A stretch of DNA of 64,000 bases, taken from Ectocarpus siliculosus. Taxonomy: Eukaryota; Sar; Phaeophyceae; Ectocarpales; Ectocarpaceae. The translations under genes and the position numbers were made by a program. This document shows, in pieces, positions 34,341 through 47,300 of this stretch. Positions within the stretch are counted from its first letter, which is position 1. Each line of letters begins with the position of its first letter. The DNA lies in contig FN649757.1 of the NCBI GenBank assembly GCA_000310025.1, forward strand, positions 714,542 through 778,541, read 5' to 3'. The notes below the pieces were generated by a model. It was not told the origin of the DNA. It ran no database searches and saw nothing but the letters and a program-made list of their open reading frames with translations.

Positions 34341-35687
34341 ACGGCCCTCAAAAGCTTGTCCATGGGAGGATTTTCCGATGCTTGCTTCTTGAGCTTCGCG
34401 CTGGGTCGGTTTCGAGAGCACTTTACGATCAGAACCGGCCGCTCAGTGCTTGGGCGACTTCGGCGTACAGTATTGTAGTGTCTCTTGGAAGTAAGAGTGC
34501 GGCCATCAAAGGCTTGGGAATGGGGGGGGGAACAGAAGCGATGTTTGTGGATTTCGCGTCGGTTATATGCCTAGAGAGACGTTATCGTTTGTTTCATTGC
34601 TTCTCAGTTGTCACCTTATCTTACAGGGACTAGCCTACAGTCCACCACCACCGCGTGGGGGAAGAAGTCAGAAAAAAATGGCTTCCAAGCATGACTGCGA
34701 GAGTGCATTCTCCGTAGTCACCTACATAGGTTCACGTATGTAGCTGGTTGGCGGCGCTATTCTTGTTTTTGACTGTCCTGTCAGCCTCGACAAAGAAAAG
34801 ATCCTCGGTAGACCAAAGCCCGTAGAATTCTTCAGCATAGCTCGTGGGGGGATGGAGGACGAACAAGGTTCTTGAACCTCATGACGTACACGGCGCAACA
34901 AATGCTTGTCTCTCCTCGACACTTTTTGTTGTTTTTTTGGAGCTAGCTTAGCTCTCTTTTGCTGGGCTCGGTGGGATGAGGTGGTCTCTCGGCTTGGAGA
35001 ACACCTCTCTCTGTCATGTACGGACGACAACGTCGGGGTTCGAATCTACGCGCGTCATCAAAACGATGACCGAAACATCAGCCGCACGAAAGCGTGCCAA
35101 ACCCGTTTCAGGCGAAATAGGCCATCGGAAGCACTTGCGGATAGATAGGTGGCCGCACTTTCCTGGCCTGAGGGCATCACTACCGCGCTCAGCCGTAGCG
35201 AGCAAGCTTCACCCACGACTGCAAGTTTTCGTGTCCACGCTGCACATTCGCAAAGCACAAGATAGCACCCTAACTTGGCGGTTGCGTTAACCCCAACAAG
35301 CTGCATCATGTCTTCTTTCTCTTGGCCGCAAGGCAGCCAGACAGACATCCTCAAGCGGGGGAGCTTCTACCCCGCACTGCTGTATGTACCCTGTAGTGTA
35401 CCCTGGCCCGCAGTATCGTCAGAGGGAAGACGCCGCAGAACTACAGTATCACACAATAAAGTATCGTATACCAGGCGTTGGTTGTGTCATACGTGCTCTC
35501 AATCTCAATCTCGCAAAGCGTGACCACTTTTCGGCTTTACAGTAGCAATCTCCGCAATCTCCGCTCCACGTCTTCACCAGGCACAACGAACTATAGGCCG
35601 ACAGACAGAGCAGCGATGGTTGCACGCTGCGACATGATCTCCTACTGCATATAGCTCGCCCCAAACACACCAGCGGGTCTTAACGGT
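34341..35687. other. Convergent intergenic region
   Basis: Lies between the ends of the PPP1R42-like gene (plus) and the rubredoxin-like gene (minus), so both 3' UTRs fall here. No coding exon or repeat family recognised. Confidence 0.5.
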
Positions 35688-37348
35688 CTACATGTCAAGG
35701 AGGTCATCATCATCATCATCAGCGCCATCCGCTTCTTCTGCAGTAGGATTTTTTCCGGAACTTTCTGGCGGTGCCTGCTCGGGAGGGCCGGATGCTGGCG
35801 CTGTTGGTGCTGGTGCCGCCGCCGCCTTGGTCGCCTGCCCGTACGTACGTGAGAGAAAGCCGACGAAAGAATTCGGTAGCGTTTTGTTAGACACCAGGGA
35901 GGGAGGGCACTCGATATCATGCTCCTGGGCGGTGTTGTTGGACAGAATCATGCGCAGTGTGATTAATTGTATACCTAATGCGGTGATGGCGGCTGGACAT
36001 GGACACAAGCAAGACCCAAAGACCACGTGCACGACGCGTCGCGCATGAGCAAACACAGACTGACTCTCCTCGTGTTGATAAATCACGTCGGTGTGCTAGC
36101 TCTGGTAGCATCTTAGCCTTCTATATCCTACCCTACATCGACGCCAAAGACCAGTGTGACCGTCCATACATGTAGCGGGCAAGCGGAGAGCTGAGAGGTC
36201 GTGCTTATGACGTACGGCCGAAGGACATGCTAGCTACCATCAAACAGCTGAAAGTGTCAGTGCAAACGTACAGCAGGATTGTACGAAATAGTAGTCTCGG
36301 GTAATGAGTGGCCCATACCGTAACACGCCTTTGGTTGCTATGCTATGCTACACCGTCGTGTGTTCCGCAGATAGATGGCCTTGGTCCACAAGAAAGTGCC
36401 GAAGACAGCAGAGGGGTGCGGCAAAGACAACACGACACACGAACTGGCGCAGAGGGTCAACCACTAATCCATTGCCGGCAGCACGTTCTTCTTCTGTATG
36501 CGACACTTGTGGTTTTCAGACAGCAGCTAATAGCTGGTTTCTAACAAAGCGTGTAAGCTTGTTCGCCTCTCCACGATCAGTACCGTACCGTGTGCAACAC
36601 GAGAAAAACACACCGCCCGGGGATGATAACATGTTGGCTTCGAAACAAATGCTATCGGATGTGTTGCTGTGCGGAGATGTGGTATGTATGTGATCTCGCC
36701 CTACAACTTGATCTGAAGAGTATTTTTATACATTGTGGGCTCATGTCGACCCGGCAAAATGCTACCCCCGGTTGTGGGGCACAGCAGTATGGATGGGGTG
36801 AGTGCTATCTATTGTGGGGCGTGTTGCCTTGTGTCGTACAATTTGCGGCAGTCTTCAAGAAGAGCACCGGGCGGCACCCCCCCCCCCCCCTCACCTCCGC
36901 CGTTGAAACTGTCGACGGTGCCCCCGCTGTCGCAGAAGCAACGACTTCCCCCTCGCTGCTCCCATCGTCAGCATCCTCACTACCCCCCCCCTCCCCATCT
37001 GCCTTTCCCGGTCCAGCCACGTTCGCCGCCATCTTTTCAAGGCGCTGGAAAACACGAAACAAACACGGGGGAGTATATATTACACAAGACAATAAAGGGA
37101 GGTATGGGGTATTGTATGCATGCGAAGAATACAGAGCGTTGCGTGTAAGAAAAACCAGGTATGCCGGAAATCACTCGAGAGGATTCGTGGCTCAGCTGTG
37201 CGCAAAGGGAGAATCGCCGCTGCCTGGAGAAAATAGCACAATCATAAAAGCACCTTGATACTTGAGCCACACAAAAAATACAGCCTGCCCAGCACGCGCA
37301 CAACAAGTCGCACCTACCTCTCATCAACCTCAACCAAGATAAAAACAA

Positions 37349-37391
<43 letters not shown>

Positions 37392-38136
37392 GACTGCAAC
37401 CGAATCAAGATGGGAACGACAAATCACAACAGCAACAGCGACAACAATATTGCATGCGGCATACGTACTGCACCTTCTGGTTGTGTGGGTCGTTCTTATC
37501 GTTGGCATCGAAGAAGGACGATCGTGGCGCGTCACACTCGGGGCACTTGAAATCTTCCACTTCGTCGAAGAACACCTCGTGCCGACCTAAAACCACAATA
37601 GGCAGCAACACCCAACAGACATAAATAGACACGTTGGGTACAAGAAACACTACACAACAATAGGCACATTAGACTACGACTGCGATAGAAATAGACCCAT
37701 GACACATTACAAGAAACAGATTATAGACAACAGAAATTAGACACACACTAGAAAAAGACACCGGAAACATTAAACAATACCAGCAGACACAATAGTCCAG
37801 AAACATTAGAGACACACTAGACACAGGTGCGCACACAGAGAGCGTGCGTATCCGACACCAAACGAGTTACACAAGCGTCGAACAGACATCAAGCCCGCTC
37901 TACGCCCGCCAACACATCGCCCAATGGTCAACATCTAGCACCGGGCAACAAGCTAGCGGTAGTCCGGGTGCACGATGTAAGGTCGGCAAATTCCTGCGGC
38001 ACTGGTTGTACCCCCCCTTTGGTGGGGCAGTTAGCTTGTGACCACGGAAGGTGTCTGCGTCAGTTGGACTGTTATACATAGTACAGACATCGGAAGGTAC
38101 TGAGCGGAGACCAGAACGGTTGTTAATATGATGAAG

Positions 38137-38170
<34 letters not shown>

Positions 38171-41100
38171 CTAGGCGGCCGAATATTGGGCCCCCTACTG
38201 CAGACATATACAAAGACAGATACTCAAGTAGATAGCTGGATAGAAAGATACACAGATAGACAGATAGCAGCTAGATAGCTAGATAGATAGATCGATAGAT
38301 AGATAGATAGATAAACGTTAGACAGATAGATAGATAGATAGATAGACAGATAGATAGATAGATAAACGTTAGACAGATAGATAGATACCTCGGGCGGGGA
38401 AGAGGGTATACCCGCACTCCTCGCAGCAGTAAGCCTTCAGCTCCAACAGGTGCTCCGGCTCCGTCACGATGTGGTCCCACTTCAACTCCGACATCGACGT
38501 CTTCTTGAGGCTGCCTCCCTGTCGTCGACACGTCCACATTTCAGCAAGGTATGAGAAACTGTGGGTATATCTCGAATGGGTGTTAGTCTTTTCTGTGTGA
38601 GTGTATTAATTTTTCCTTAATAAGGTATGCGCGACATGTCGACATTGCGGCAAGATACAAGACAACATAGGTAAATAGCAGTGACATGTCGACATTTCAG
38701 TAAGATATAAGACAGCATAAGGTAAGGAACATTATAATCTATAGTAGGGGAGCAACGGTGCCAGCTGAGGGTTGGGCGTACATTTGTAGCCGACCGTCTG
38801 ACGGACCAACACTACATTGTGAGTTTTGATGAGTTCGTGACATTTGAGATGCGTCGACAAACGGTCCATTTGCGAAACAGGTCCGATGAAAGGCTTCTGA
38901 CTGGCCCTATTAATAGACTGGTTTTTGAGTAGAAACAGACGACATCAACCCCGGACCGTCGTCGAAAAATCGCAAAAAAAACAAGCAAACAAAAAAAGCA
39001 AACAAAACAGACAAATTGAGCTGATTTTTTCTTTTCTTACCCTCATGACTTGAATTGGTCTCAATTTTCTCGTATCGTAACTTAGAAGTATTTCTCTCTT
39101 GTTGGAATGAATGTCCGAACCAAAGAACCGTGAGGGTCTCGGAAAGAGAGATAGACATAACCCGCACCCCGAAAACCGGCTCTCCTGCTGTAGGTACATC
39201 AGTCGTTCATCGCTTTTCAGGACAAAACACATTGACGAGACTCCTCGCTTCAAAGACATTATGTCAAGAACATCACGAGTTTCCTTATATACTGCTGTAT
39301 CGAGCAACAAAACCTACGATAGAATAATTCCCAGGTTTGGAGTATACACGACCGCTGCACTCAACTAAAATACGATGAAAATCACGGCAAACTATTGCCA
39401 TCAAGGGCAGCAATTGAGCCAAGCCACGCTATAAGCGCACGACACGCAGCGCTAGAGAAAGCAGCAGGCTTATGCTTACCTTGCGGACGAGGTTCCTCAC
39501 GAAGTGCTGCACGAAGATGAACCCGAAGACCTGCCATGTCCAGAACCCGTAGGTCTTCTTGATGACCAGGCCATCCATCTGAGTTCAGCAGAGCGTGATC
39601 GTGATGAGGATGATGATGGTTGCAGGGCAGGAAAGGTGCCAACGGACAGAAAACCATCGGACAATACCAACTACTGCTGTTAACAACGGACAGCAGATCA
39701 GCACAATTTCTGTCGAGCTATTGATGTCCATAAAGGCCACCTGCTGGTCCTGCCAAATTCGGGGTCACTGCTGCTGTATGCTAGCTAATAGACGCAATTC
39801 GGTGTGCGCCACATAGGAAATATAAACTGATACTGTTTGATACATGCACACTCTTCTCCGCGTTGTATTTTCCTGCTTCTCTTTCCATCAAGCCATCCCA
39901 CCACTACCCACTAGCCTTAACCTAACCCTAGTAACAATATACTATTAATAGTAGGCGTTACCGGTTTCGGTTGCACCCCCCCCCTAACATACCAACATTG
40001 ATATCCTAGCGTAGGTAGTCCAGCCATCCTGGGTGTGGTTGCAACCCCCCCGTTAAGATACTACCATTGATATCCTAGCGTAGGCGGTGTCAGCCATCCT
40101 GGGTGCTTATTTTAGCCAACTAGACTACATGTAACTCACCGGCATGTATAGCTTGGTGTACTGATCCTGGATCGTCCCGGTTTGCGGGTCCATCATGGAC
40201 TCCTCCACCAGGCGTTGGGAGGCGTCGAAACTCTCCGCCAGGTTCATGAACTCCTCTCCCGACTCCTCCCCGATGGTGTCACCCTCTGCCCCCGCTTGTT
40301 CCTCGGCAACATCGACGACTTCGTCTTGCTGTACCACCACTGCCGCTGCGGTCTGGGGTTGGTTAATGGGGCCATTGTTAGGGTTTTTTAGAAAGTAAAC
40401 ATAACCTCGTTCGGGTTTTATTACAAGGGATATTACTTTTAGGGTTAATGGGTTTCAGACCGAATGAATAGGTTTGTTGTTTGGGTTTCGTTAGGCTGAC
40501 CAGGGTTATGGTTATTTGGGATACAGGGTTACTCCTTGGTAACGTCAACGCTTACCCCCGACATGGCGTGCAACCACTGCCGCTGGCGTCTGGGTTGGGG
40601 CTCTCGAGTCACCCAGTCAGGGCTATTAATAGGACTAGAATCAGGGCCAGGGTTGGAGTCAAAAGGGCTATTTAACCAACGCGAGGGAAGGTCAGCGAAC
40701 GAGGCGCTATACGATACGACATCCTCAACTTGCCATCAAGCATTTTACCAAGCTAGGACTCACCACAACCACCACCACCACCACCAACAGCACAAACACA
40801 AACACAAAGATCTAGTAGTTACCTTCTTCTCCTTGGTCACCCCGGCCGGTGCCTCAGGCCCACCGTACAAGAAGGGGGTATTGTATTTAGTTACCACTGG
40901 CACCCAGAATAGATAAGGGATCAACATGCACATTTTTTCTTCGTTTGCAATAATATGAAATCGCTATTTCTGTCTACATATAATCCGTAGAAGACCCCCC
41001 TCCGATGGAGCCCCCTCAGGGGGTCCCAGTTCATGGCAGATAGAAGGGTTTTGTGTTTTCAACCGCACTAAGACTGACGTCTTTTCTTGGTCAGCCGGTT

Positions 41101-42895
41101 AGCGCGGTCGATGCTAACAAAAAAGACATGCACACACGCCCACGCACGCAAGCACCGATACAGCAGTCAGTACTTGCAGAGGCTGGCCGGTCGTCAGTGA
41201 GGACTTGATCAAAAATCACACAACCGCACGTCATGGGTGACCCCTTTGTGATCATTATTATCCATCAGAGACCGCGGCAGCGTGGCCTGGTCGGTCTAGT
41301 CGTCACCATCACCGGCAAGAGGAAAGGAGAGAAGCAGGAGAGAAAAACATCCAACTCCAACCGGTCTGTCTCCGCAAGATCAATGTTATTCCGTAGCCTA
41401 TATACAGTGGCGGCTACGGTTTCAGAGAGACTATTTAAGAGAAATTATCGATTCAAGAGAGTCTAACTGCCTTGTCACGACCATGAGAAATACTTACATG
41501 TCACAGTACGGTTTAAGAGAAAACCGTATTTAAGAGAGAAATACTTGCTTGTCACGACCCTCTCTTGAACCGTAGCCGCCACTGTATGTCGAGGGTGCTG
41601 CCCAAGTTTCTTTCATGCGTGTGTTCGGGATACCATTGTACAAGTACGGATTGGCTGTCGCGTAGCCTACCACTCGCTTTTGCGGCATCAACGCACAGCA
41701 CGGGGGGTAAAATCCCGACATTGTACAAGGTCACCTCGACACACTCGACTGCTGTCTCGGCACACACCTGCAGGCCTATCTGGCGCAAGTCCGGCCGTCG
41801 TCTGGAGCGCTGCTGCACCCGTCGCGTCTCTCCCCCCACTCCCTCAATCTCTACGTCGCCCCCGCCAGGCCTCCTCACACGCATACAAGTAGACAGACGG
41901 TTCTTGGTGTTACCGCTCGGCGAAACGGCATACCCGCCGGTTCTCCTTAGCCTGCTGTAGCTTCGAGCCGGCCCATCGCCTACTGGGACTGCTTGTTTGA
42001 TCGCGGGGGGGTGGAGGCGAGTAATGCAGACGAGAGTCAGTCTTCTGTGTGAGTGCGGGTTTGTGAAGGCCAGATCGTTCGACAGGTCTGTAGACTACCA
42101 GGGAGACACCATCTGCTGTATGTAGATATAGGGACACAAAAAACAAACACCGAAAATGTGGAACGGCATGGCATGTCATCGAGACTTGATTTGAAGTCTA
42201 CATGTAAATGCTTCATGTCATTCCCGTTGCCACGAGTAGGAGAGTGACTGATATTTTTTTCCGGTGTGCTCGTGAAAAATGCAGCAGGCGTCGTATCATA
42301 TCATATCATATCATACACAAAAGGGTAACGGCGAGCATTCTAATTCGTGGGTGATCGGTAGGGTTCCAACTCGTAACACTCTTGCCTTGTTACAAGTTAC
42401 ATCTAAAGGTTGTCATTGGACGCACTGCTGTGTCCGTATGTATTATAGCATGCAGCTTTCATGCACACAAAGACGCTGTCGCTTGCTGCAAGTGCGAAAA
42501 CACCATCAGTCAAGAAGGTACATACGTGAGCGACTGCAATTGGGAACTAAGGGTACAACAGCAGGCTGCCGTCAACCTCTCTTCGGTCGAACCGTCACAC
42601 ATAGGCATCCTCCTAGAGAGGGAGCAACGCCAGACCTACAACAGCGATCACGTTGTTCAACGAATAGAAGACTCAATGCTGATAGATCGGGTTGATCCGA
42701 GCCGCTCGTCCTGCTTGACTTGCAAACGACATCGGTCGGCCGAATAAAGAAGCGAAAGCTTGTGTGCTTTGTCTCACCTGGCGAAGAGCTCTGCCCCCTT
42801 GCGCACGAAGAGAGTGCTGGTCGATGCTGCTGAGTTGTGACAACGAACGCGTGCGTGTTGGCCCCAAGGGCCAGCGCAAGCACCAGGCCCAGCAT
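35688..42895 (-). CDS. Plastid-targeted rubredoxin-like protein
   Basis: Eight minus-strand exons: 42778-42895, 41768-41850, 40140-40352, 39480-39578, 38389-38518, 37474-37586, 36895-37044 and 35688-35834 (TAG). They join in phase to 350 residues. The start MLGLVLALALGANTHAFVV is a signal peptide with Phe just after the predicted cleavage site, the bipartite plastid targeting signal of stramenopiles. Next come a basic segment, an acidic segment (QQDEVVDVAEEQ), a probable membrane or amphipathic stretch (FWTWQVFGFIFVQHFVRNL), then a rubredoxin-like module: CEECGYTLFPAR, about ten residues on FFDEVEDFKCPECDAPRSSF. The two CxxC pairs fit a one-iron site. The tail is low-complexity, ending in Asp6-LLDM. 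Rubredoxin-domain proteins of plastids (RBD1/RubA type) serve photosystem assembly, but they carry their membrane helix after the domain. The exact role is unknown. Confidence 0.85.
38030..38171 (+). repeat. AAC-tail dispersed repeat, copy D
   Basis: Begins GTTAGCTTGTGACCACGG, continues GTCAGTTGGACTG, GGTACTGAGCGGAGACCAGA and ATGATGAAGAC, and ends in about 11 AAC units. It lies in the rubredoxin-like gene intron between 38389-38518 and 37474-37586, opposite to the gene. Confidence 0.9.
38221..38388. repeat. (GATA)n microsatellite abutting a splice donor
   Basis: GATA/GACA units with two AAACGTTAGACA interruptions run directly up to the exon edge at 38389. On the gene's strand the intron therefore begins GTATCTATCTATC, with the donor dinucleotide inside the microsatellite. 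Confidence 0.9.
39969..40105. repeat. 68-bp tandem duplication
   Basis: Two copies, each starting GGTTGCA with a C run, containing ATTGATATCCTAGCGTAGG and ending CAGCCATCCTGGGTG. It lies in an intron of the rubredoxin-like gene. Confidence 0.85.
41042..41140 (+). repeat. Dispersed ~100-bp repeat with tRNA-like block, copy 1
   Basis: Similar to 59633-59733: TTTTGTGT, CAACCGCACT, ACTGACGT and GGTCAGCCGGTTAGCGCGGT followed by CGATGCTA are shared. The GGTCAGCCGGTTAGCGCGG block resembles the D-arm/A-box region of a tRNA gene. It lies in an intron of the rubredoxin-like gene. Confidence 0.75.
41405..41584. mobile_element. Tc1/mariner-type MITE with TA target duplication
   Basis: A 180-bp element bounded by CAGTGGCGGCTACGGTT and its exact complement AACCGTAGCCGCCACTG, with TA on both sides. 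Similarity of the arms continues into TCA.GAGAG. The interior holds repeated TTTAAGAGA and CTTGTCACGACC motifs and no transposase. CAGT-type ends plus TA duplication are typical of Tc1/mariner derivatives. It lies in an intron of the rubredoxin-like gene. Confidence 0.92.
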
Positions 42896-44386
42896 GCTCC
42901 TTTCCTGACAATCCACTCCAGCAGACAGACTGCTACTACAAGCAGCGATGATACAAAGTGCCCTCTCCTATGCCAGCGCCACCCTTTGTACCAGGGCGGT
43001 ATGGAACCCAGCGTTCCTTAAGCCTAGGGAAGAACTGCGTTCCTGTTTCTGTTGCAAGCCTGTCTGGTAAGCTATCGCGAAGTCTCTTGCTAGTTGTTGT
43101 GTTTGCCACGCGGCGCCTTGGCGTGGGGGCTCCGAAAATTCTGATGGGTATGCGGGGGTCATTTACAAACGCCGTCTGCGGCTCCCCTGGCGACTGCTGC
43201 TAAGCTGCGTCTGCTACACTATAGGCTGCATCTCCTGCCTGAGGATCACTGAGGAGGCGAGGGAAGTGTTTGCTCTAGGTCTGAGCACGCGCCGGGACCG
43301 TCGTGTTCTTCATAGAAAGGCCGTGCTACAGCAATTCAACCATCCACAGGTGCGTATTGCCCCATCAATCAAAGCGGCAACCGATAACTAGCCCACTAAA
43401 TAATGGTAGACTATTAGACCGGCCTCCTCATCCCATATGGCCGTATCCCGGAACAGCAGTAGTGAACTCCTGTGGCAGAGGTCCTAGTTTGACGGCTCCC
43501 TGTCCAGCGAGATTCCCTGCATAGCGGTTACATAGTCTCGAGGCACCGCCGCACCCCTTGTTAGGGCCGCTACATGTACACCAGTCGTACACCTAACAAA
43601 CAGGTGCTATCCGAGCTCTTTTCAGCAAGGACAATTTTGGTAGCGATTCAAATTTCGCATAGGTGCCACAAACTTTGCAGCTATAATAATCAAATGCGTA
43701 GCTAGAGCTGGTTGATGGAGAGAGGCAAGCTGCAGCGCACAACATATCTTCGCCTTGGACGAAAGGATTGTTCCTCATACCGCACGCAAACTTTGCAGCT
43801 AATCAAATGCGTAGGGCTGATTTTGATGGAAGAGAGGCAAAAGCTGCAGCGCACGACATATCTTCGCCTTGGACGAAAGGATTGTTCCTCATACCGCACG
43901 CGGCTATCGGAAAATACAGAACCGCTCGAAGGCGGTGTTGTCTACTTGTGGCAGTCTTAAGTCTCGCCTCTCTCGTTGGGTCTGCTGTACCGTGTAGTAC
44001 TGCTGTAGACCTTGACCTAGAGCAGCTTGTGAGAGCTTGAAGCTACTCTGGAGGATGTACTTGTACTGTAGGCATCCCCGGGTTTCCCGCTCTCTCTCTT
44101 ATGTACAATCGCTCCTCTGCGTGGTCTCCAGCTCCAAAGCTTTACTCTACTCTGTTGCTTGTTTTTAGAAAGTAAACATGACCTCACAGAAAGACTGCCC
44201 GTTCGAGATTGTATAACCTCAGCCGTTTCGTAAAATTTAAATTTAGAGCGTGTAAATAACAGATTTTCTTCGGTACGGCAAGTTGCCGCTGTGTTTTCAA
44301 CCCGAAATGACTATTGGTTGGTTCACACCCCGCAACTAAACAACTGAGTTCACCCGCCTGCCGCGTGACTTGTCAGGCGGTGAAAG
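42896..44386. other. Divergent intergenic region
   Basis: About 1.5 kb between the rubredoxin-like gene (minus) and the SUMO protease (plus); both promoters should be here. The notable element is the two-copy tandem duplication at 43671-43901. No RNA gene or coding exon recognised. Confidence 0.5.
43671..43901. repeat. ~118-bp tandem duplication in divergent promoter region
   Basis: Copies start at 43671 and 43789 with AACTTTGCAGCT, share AATCAAATGCGTAG and a closely matched 3' half (CTTCGCCTTGGACGAAAGG, TTGTTCCTCATACCGCACGC). Confidence 0.9.
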
Positions 44387-47300
44387 ATGGACAGCAGTCG
44401 CGAGGATGAAGAAGATGATGTGCCTGTGGTTCCACCGAGATCCTCCGGCCGTACTACAGTAAGGGCGGACGGTTCCGCGGCGGTCCCGTTTCCGTCGCCG
44501 CTCGCGCCCGCAGAAAGCCAGCCAAAATCACGACCCAACGTCAGGCCGACGCGAAGCAACAAGCGTTCGGCGAGCGACGCGGGCCACGGCCACGGGGACG
44601 CTATCCTCGCCGAGTCCCCCGCAGGATCGTCGGTCGACCATGCCGAGGAGATCGATCACGCAACCGCTGCCGGCGCAAACGCCGAGCAACCACCGTCGCC
44701 TCCGCCGTCGCCGAAAAGACGACGCAGATCAGCTAGACGGGGGGGGCAACACGGTCACCTGCTGGTCCAGGAGAGGGCTGGCCAGGGAAGCTGCGAGCGG
44801 GAAGAAGTGGTGTTGGAGGAGGAGGAGGAGGAGGAGGAGGAGGAGGGAGCCCCGGCGGTGGCGGCTATCCCGAGGAATAGGCGGGGGAAGCGGAAAGGAG
44901 GGCGAGCGCGGGGCGCGCAGGATGCGGGTGAGGCTTGCGTCGTACTCGTATTCGTTCTCCGCTCGCTTTTGTTTTGACGACGGGAAAAGAGAGTTGTAGA
45001 AGGATTTGAAGGATTGATTGGGCTCCAGTGAGAGGCGTTGAATCGAGACGTTTAGGGGGCCATGCAGTATACTTCATAATAGTGCAGATGCGGGAGCCAT
45101 GCTGACTGTCTGTTGTCAAGGCAGGTCATCACACGGAACTACTAGTTGTTCGCATAGCACGCCGTGTTTACTTTTTCTCTCGGCACTCTCTGGCCTGAAT
45201 GCAAGGGACGGCGAACATGCATGCCACTCGACTGACGTGGTCCGACTCCCCCCCCCCCGTCCCGTTCGTGCTCTCGCGTGTGTGTTTGGGCAGGCGACTT
45301 GAAGTGTGGCGATGTACAACAAGGAGAGGAGTGGAGAGTGGTGACAAGCGTTGGTGCTGTTGGAGGCATCGACTCCGAGGGTGGGGGCGACGCACAGGGG
45401 CAGGGATGTGCACCACTGCCTCACATATTGGAAGGACAGGTTGGTTCACAGTTCACAGCGGTTTACAGTACAGTACTGTAGGATGGAAGAAGTCAAGAAC
45501 AGCATAGTAGTGTAGGGAGGGCATTAGAACCATCGAAGTGTCGGTTGAGTACAAGCATGGTTACAGCAGGTGCTGGTGAGTGTGTTTGGTGACTTTGTGT
45601 TGTGTGTCGTGCGTATTCCGGGTCGTGTCCTGCCCTGGTTCTCGAAAGTCGGACGGATGCATCGAAACCGCGGCGGCATCGACCCCAGTGCAAGCGAAAA
45701 AATCTTGATGAAGTGATCCAATGGGTGTGTGTTTATCATGATATGATTTCTTGGTTCGATATTTGTTTGTGTTGGAGAAGACATTCCGTACAACGTGGAC
45801 GCATGGCACTCAGTATTTGGAACAGGGCTGGAACCTTATGTCTGCATCTCTCCGATCGCAACCCGGCTGTACCGACACGCATGACACCTTTTTACGAAAC
45901 AGTCTACCCCTCCGACGGGGGGAGAAACGAAGACCAAGGGGAAAGGGAAGGGGAAGGGGAAGGGAAGAGCAAAGGCACAAGCGAGCGGAACTCCAGCAGC
46001 TGCACCAAAGGCAACGACAAAGCGGAGATGCAGGCGGAGAAGGTCTGCCGACACCAACGCCAACATGTCGGACTCGTACAGCGACAACAGTGACGGAGGG
46101 GCCGGTGACAGCCCGTGCAGTACCCCAATCCGTAGGAGGCCCCGCAGCACTCGACACCAGACAAGGGCATCGGCAGAGTGGTATACTCACCCTCTTCCCC
46201 CGCCGACCACGCTGGAGGAGCCCCTGGTGATAGACAGCGATGATGACGACGTTCGAGGTCAGTGGCGTGGGTTCGGCACTGCTGTCTTCCCTAAGCTTGC
46301 GTGCTTTGCTCACGGCTGAATTGCTGTGCGCTTTCTACGGCCCCAACAGCACAACAGTTGTATGGTAGATTGCTATTTTTCACTCCAGAGAGTTTTTAAA
46401 CCACAACATGCTGTAGCGGACCACCGAAGGTTAAGAGGATATGAGAACAACCAGGGTGACTGGTGTATGCGGGAGTTATTTTCGTGGAAGTCGTGACAGA
46501 CAGCAGTGACAGCAGTGCATGCAGCGACAGTATTTAGTGGTACAGTAGCAGCGGGGGAAAACGCTTTCCATGGGGGGGCACGACGGCATGGAAGGCAGGG
46601 CGGTGATAGACAACGATACGATAGGCGATAGCGATGGAAGTGAGGTTTAGAGCGATGACTGCTGTTATGTGGAAGGAAGGATGTCGATAAGATGTAAAGA
46701 GATTTCTTCAGCACCGTCCGCGTTGGGTATTCATAGCCCCTTTCGCTTTACTTGTAGGAAGGCGCCTGTTCTGTTTCACACGGTGTCGAGCCGGGCTAGT
46801 GTCGCTGTGAAGGGCACGTAGGCGACATGTTTACACCTTGAGGTTGATCAGGGTACAAGTAGCCCTTTGGCCTCCGCTTGTTGGGGGCATAATAAGCACA
46901 ACGGTACTCATCGATTAGTGGGGCCGATGTGTCCATGGAGTAGTCATGCGTCCTGGCCACCTGACAGACGATATTTTGAGGGCTACGTTTGTAATGAACG
47001 TCAGGGAAGACACCAGCAGTCCCCCCGCTCGACGACACCAAAGCCATCAATAGTCGTTCATTGCTTCGTTGTTGTTGTTTTCGTTGGAGTGGAGTGATCT
47101 AACGTACAGGAGTATGTCGCGTAGAGAATCGGGTTTATACGCACCCTGATCGTCTCATCCTCGGCGTTTTGTGGCCAGGACCACGAAGGCACTACGACGC
47201 GCTGGGCATCAACTTCTACCGGCAAGACTCTCGTCACGGCGTGTCATGTAGAATAGCACCGGTGGTGCATAGCATATTTAGTATCCAAAGGACTTTGTCC

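Noticed and set aside
36590-37258. 222-codon plus-strand frame
   Set aside because: Overlaps an exon (36895-37044) of the minus-strand rubredoxin-like gene, which joins in phase with its neighbours; the plus frame is incidental.
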